Assembly (NCBI GenBank): GCA_018105865.1 | Contig: CM030833.1 | Span: forward strand, 11,989,881-12,053,880 | Direction of reading: 5' to 3' | From: Metaphire vulgaris | Taxonomy: Eukaryota; Annelida; Clitellata; Crassiclitellata; Megascolecidae | Length of the DNA: 64,000 nt | Shown: positions 61,220 through 64,000 of the stretch, in pieces | How the letters are laid out: the number at the start of each line of letters is the position of its first letter | Numbering within the stretch: the first letter of the stretch is position 1 | The notes under the pieces: model-generated | Databases searched by the model: none | Told to the model about the DNA's origin: nothing | The model's input: only the letters and a program-made list of their open reading frames with translations | Program-made: the position numbers and the translations under genes

Positions 61220-61760
61220 TTAATTTACAACTGTAGACTATAACTGTTATTCAAAACCAGTTACTGAAGTTTAGATGCCAGTTTATCAGCGTCTGGGCAC
61301 AAGGCTGTCGTGCCCAACGCCACAAGCGTAGGCCTACTGTAGCTAGGTTACTGTCAGTGAACCTGGAAAGTTGCTTGTTTTTTTGTGGCCTAATTGCAAT
61401 TGCGACAAGTGACAACTCACATAATACCAAATGCTTTCCGAAGGCTGACGGGCTACAAGTCGCTCGCCGGCCATGTGTATCAGGGACCGCTGATCTAATC
61501 CAAAATATATGCCTAGATACAAATGGCAATATACTGTACGATTATAGGCCTACGCCTAAGGAGCCGTTACGAAACATAAGCTGACGCCCCCGTATTGATT
61601 TATTTGTATGCAGTGCTCGGTCGGTGCTCAGAAATCAAACGTCCTCCGTCTGAAAATCAACTGGCGTCGTTCAGTAGTAACAGTTCTCAAGGTCAGTAAA
61701 GAGGTCAGTGAGACAAACCAATAGGAACGAGGTTCTTATAGAAATCAGCAAATGGGTAGC
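61220..61760. other. Intergenic DNA
   Basis: Two TAGGCCTA octamers (about 61329 and 61547). Open frames on both strands are short and without family resemblance. Confidence 0.4.
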
Positions 61761-61762
61761 GA

Positions 61763-62226
61763 TAGGGTTTAATCTAGGCCGTTTCCGGCAGAGCCGTACC
61801 TAGGGTTTTCGGCGCCCGGGACAAGATTTCCATTTTGCGCCCCTAAATTTCGAAATTTCGGTGATGACCTTTTTTTAGTCGTCACGAAGTTTTCTTTTTC
61901 CTTTCCTATAAATAAATAAACACTCCATTTTGGGGGTGATGACCTTTTTTTAGTCGTCACGGCTCATCTTTTATTTACACCCAGTAAATTTTTTATTCAC
62001 ACTCCAAAAAGCGCCCCCCCGGGTCGGCGCCCGGGTCGACTTGCCCCTCGCCCCCTAGTTACGGCTCTGGTTTCCGGGGGAAAATTGCCCTTTCCCGATT
62101 TCCCCCCGGAAATTTCGAATTCTCCGGAAATTTTGGCATACTATATCAACTTACAGCTCTCCCCCCAGCTGGCTTCCCCCGGCCTTGTCAGTTTCCCCCG
62201 GAGTCCAAGAGTCTAGATTAAACACT
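61763..62226 (+). mobile_element. hAT-type element (GTTTAATCTAG ends), copy 2, interrupted
   Basis: The left end TAGGGTTTAATCTAGG and inverted right end CAGTGTTTAATCTAG correspond to 53134-53324 in the opposite orientation. Flanks GGTAGCGA and GGTAGGGG match at 6 of 8. A younger hAT element (61789-62069) sits inside it. Confidence 0.75.
61789..62069 (+). mobile_element. Nested non-autonomous hAT-type element (AGCCGTAMCTAGGG ends)
   Basis: Ends CAGAGCCGTACCTAGGG and, inverted, CAGAGCCGTAACTAGGG. Exact 8-bp duplications GTTTCCGG lie at 61781-61788 and 62070-62077. The 281-bp body contains two GATGACCTTTTTTTAGTCGT segments (near 61862 and 61939), a variant of the recurrent motif read on the other strand. 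Confidence 0.94.
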
Positions 62227-62295
62227 GGGTAGGGGAGACCGGGGCTAGTTGAGTGCGGAGGCCACTTGATGCATAGGCTATTCTAAGGAAAATAT

Positions 62296-62450
62296 AAAGA
62301 TGCACAAAAGTGGGCGGGCCAACCGAAGCGAGCGCGAAGCGCGATAATTGAGGCGCCAAAGGCGCCGAGGGGTTGGGGTTCGGGGAGGGGGTTACCCCTC
62401 CCCGATGGGGTTCGGGGGGTTCGGGGTGGTGAGCCCTCCGAGGAAATTTT
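62296..62450. repeat. G-rich inverted-repeat segment
   Basis: CGAGCGCGAAGCGCG and GAGGCGCCAAAGGCGCCGAG are short palindromes. They are followed by GGGGTTCGGGGAGGGGG, the inverse GGTTACCCCTCCCCGA, and two more GGGGTTCGGGG units. Its composition differs sharply from the neighbouring AT-rich DNA. Identity unknown; it could be a transposon end or imported sequence. Confidence 0.6.
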
Positions 62451-62459
62451 TATGAACTA

Positions 62460-63275
62460 AGCTTTAAAAACGCTTAAAGTATAACATCTGGCGTGATTTA
62501 ATTGTTTGAGTGTGCGATTCTATAGCCTATCATTGAATAAACAATTCTCCATGATAATGGTGGACCGCTAGACATGTTGAACTTGTTTGAAGCGTGTGAT
62601 AGGCCTAATTATATATAATTTATTTGCAGCAATGCAGTCAATAATTAGTATTTACAATGAATAAAGACTAAACATAGGACCCAAGTTACTAGTGACGTCA
62701 TATATTGCATCTGGTAGTGAAGAGATAGTAAGTAAAACTACTCGGGTGCATGTCTGCATGAAGAAATAAATTCGTCCACCAAGAGTCCATGAGGTAACCG
62801 CAGATTTTTCAAAGTTTTGCAAGAAAAATCCCGCTTTAACTGTATCTTTTTAATATTAACTTGTAAATACATTTTTGTCAAACACGTTGAAACACCATCG
62901 CTTTTGGCAAATTTAAAGCTGCACAAATCAAGATTTAATGTTGCATAAAAACATTTAACGATGCACATTTGTGTAATATGCACGCTTAAAATAGCCTATG
63001 ACTTGACGTAGGCCTACGCCTAGATAATAGAAGCTATACAAGACTTTTATTTACAACCTCACTTACAGAAGGCCCACATAAAGTTGCAACCATCAGGCAT
63101 AAGATCGCTGTCGAGTGTTCCACAATAGGTCAAAATCTTTTCCCGGTTGCTTTTTAAGTTAAAAAATTGAGAGACTTAAGAAGGTAGGCTAAGTAGGTAC
63201 AGTAGGTACTGCTCGACTTGCAAGAAGCTGGAATGTTTAACTCCTCAGGTCTCCCGCGGAAGTCAACTTCGATCA
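62460..63275. other. Intergenic DNA, nothing recognised
   Basis: AT-rich sequence with two TAGGCCTA octamers (about 62602 and 63009); no gene or repeat assigned. Confidence 0.45.
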
Positions 63276-63282
63276 ACGTGAA

Positions 63283-63653
63283 CAGGGATATTTTTACACC
63301 CCCTAACACCCCCAACACCCCCTCCATTTGAGGTCGACACACCCCAAAATTTGGTAATGTGACAATGGTATGCATACAAAATGCATACTAATTAGCCCTG
63401 AACACCCCCACATGGAGAAGTATACCCCCCAACATTTATCCTCGGATGACCTTTTTTGCTTGTCAGACTTTCTTGAGACTTGATCAAGTTTTTTGGTTTT
63501 TTGTTTGCTTTTTCGGTAGAGACTTCCAAATTCTGACACCCCAGATTTTCCCGACACCCCCCCCAAATTCACAATCCTACAATCCTAGGAAATAACTACA
63601 CCCTCCACATTTTTCCGACACCCCACAAATTCACAATCCTAGAAATAACCCTG
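63283..63653 (+). mobile_element. Probable non-autonomous hAT-type element (C-rich, ACACCCC units)
   Basis: The left end CAGGGATATTTTTACACC and inverted right end CAGGGTTATTTCTAGG are imperfect. Flanks AACGTGAA (63275-63282) and AACGGGAA (63654-63661) match at 7 of 8. The body has many ACACCCCC units on one strand and the inverted recurrent motif GACCTTTTTTGCTTGTCAGA near 63449. Confidence 0.72.
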
Positions 63654-63661
63654 AACGGGAA

Positions 63662-64000
63662 GGAGAAGGTATTTGCGAAATTTTGCGGTATTGACCTTTG
63701 TTAACTGGTCCGCAATTGTTGGAAAGAGAATGCCAGACAGAAAGAGATGCACTTAGAAGTGTCCCCGGTCCGAGAATTTGAAAATACTTTCCACAAGAAC
63801 AGACAAGATACTTCCAATGGGTTAACTTTTTTAAAGCAAAGGTCGTCCGTTGCAGTTTATTACAAAGTACCGCATTCACTTTTGCACAGATTTTACTGCA
63901 TTTAGTTGCAATCCATCTGCATTGCTTCTGTTTACGTCTAGAGGGCATAGCTTTTTGAAACACTAATTTCTAAATTTCATTTCCTTGTGCGACAGATCGC
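63662..64000. other. Window end, nothing recognised
   Basis: A 110-codon - strand frame (63963-63631) overlaps the hAT element edge and has no family resemblance; I do not treat it as a gene. Confidence 0.4.

Overview
This is animal nuclear DNA: a spliced LIM-homeobox gene, very long introns, dense microsatellites and layers of transposons. No operons, CRISPR arrays or bacterial features were seen. The repeat landscape (many short hAT-type elements, CR1-like non-LTR elements, AAT/ATC/GA microsatellites, a strongly over-represented TAGGCCTA octamer) suggests a marine invertebrate, but I cannot name the species from sequence alone.

The one securely recognised gene is an LMX1-type LIM-homeodomain transcription factor on the + strand, from about 36.2 to at least 56.06 kb. 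Five exons are visible: LIM1 (36237-36400), LIM2 (50075-50325), linker plus first half of the homeodomain (52650-52783), second half of the homeodomain (53615-53689) and a basic C-terminal exon (55932-56057). The first exon, with the start codon and promoter, was not found; a CpG-rich stretch at 35.2-35.7 kb is the best candidate region. Two peculiarities affect the homeodomain: the exon 4 donor is weak and runs straight into a 190-bp TTC microsatellite, and the next exon carries two extra bases next to the expected acceptor.

Two less certain genes lie on the - strand upstream. One is a two-exon model of 252 codons (21128-21173 joined to 19185-19897). The other is a small two-exon model (8573-8636 joined to 7832-7911) behind a TATA box. 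Both have phase-compatible canonical splice sites, and neither product is recognised.

Most of the rest is transposon-derived. I found over 25 hAT-type elements, most of them flanked by 8-bp direct repeats that can be read directly, in more than ten terminal-repeat families and nested up to two deep. Only one (24906-27043) carries a hAT transposase remnant. There are three copies of a MITE with GGGGCTGTCC ends and 3-bp duplications, one long-armed Tc1/mariner-type element, one short pogo-like element, two CR1-like RT copies, several decayed RT C-termini and three tRNA-derived SINE pieces. A short motif around TGACAAGCAAAAAAGGTC recurs inside many otherwise different element families and is the most unusual pattern in the window.
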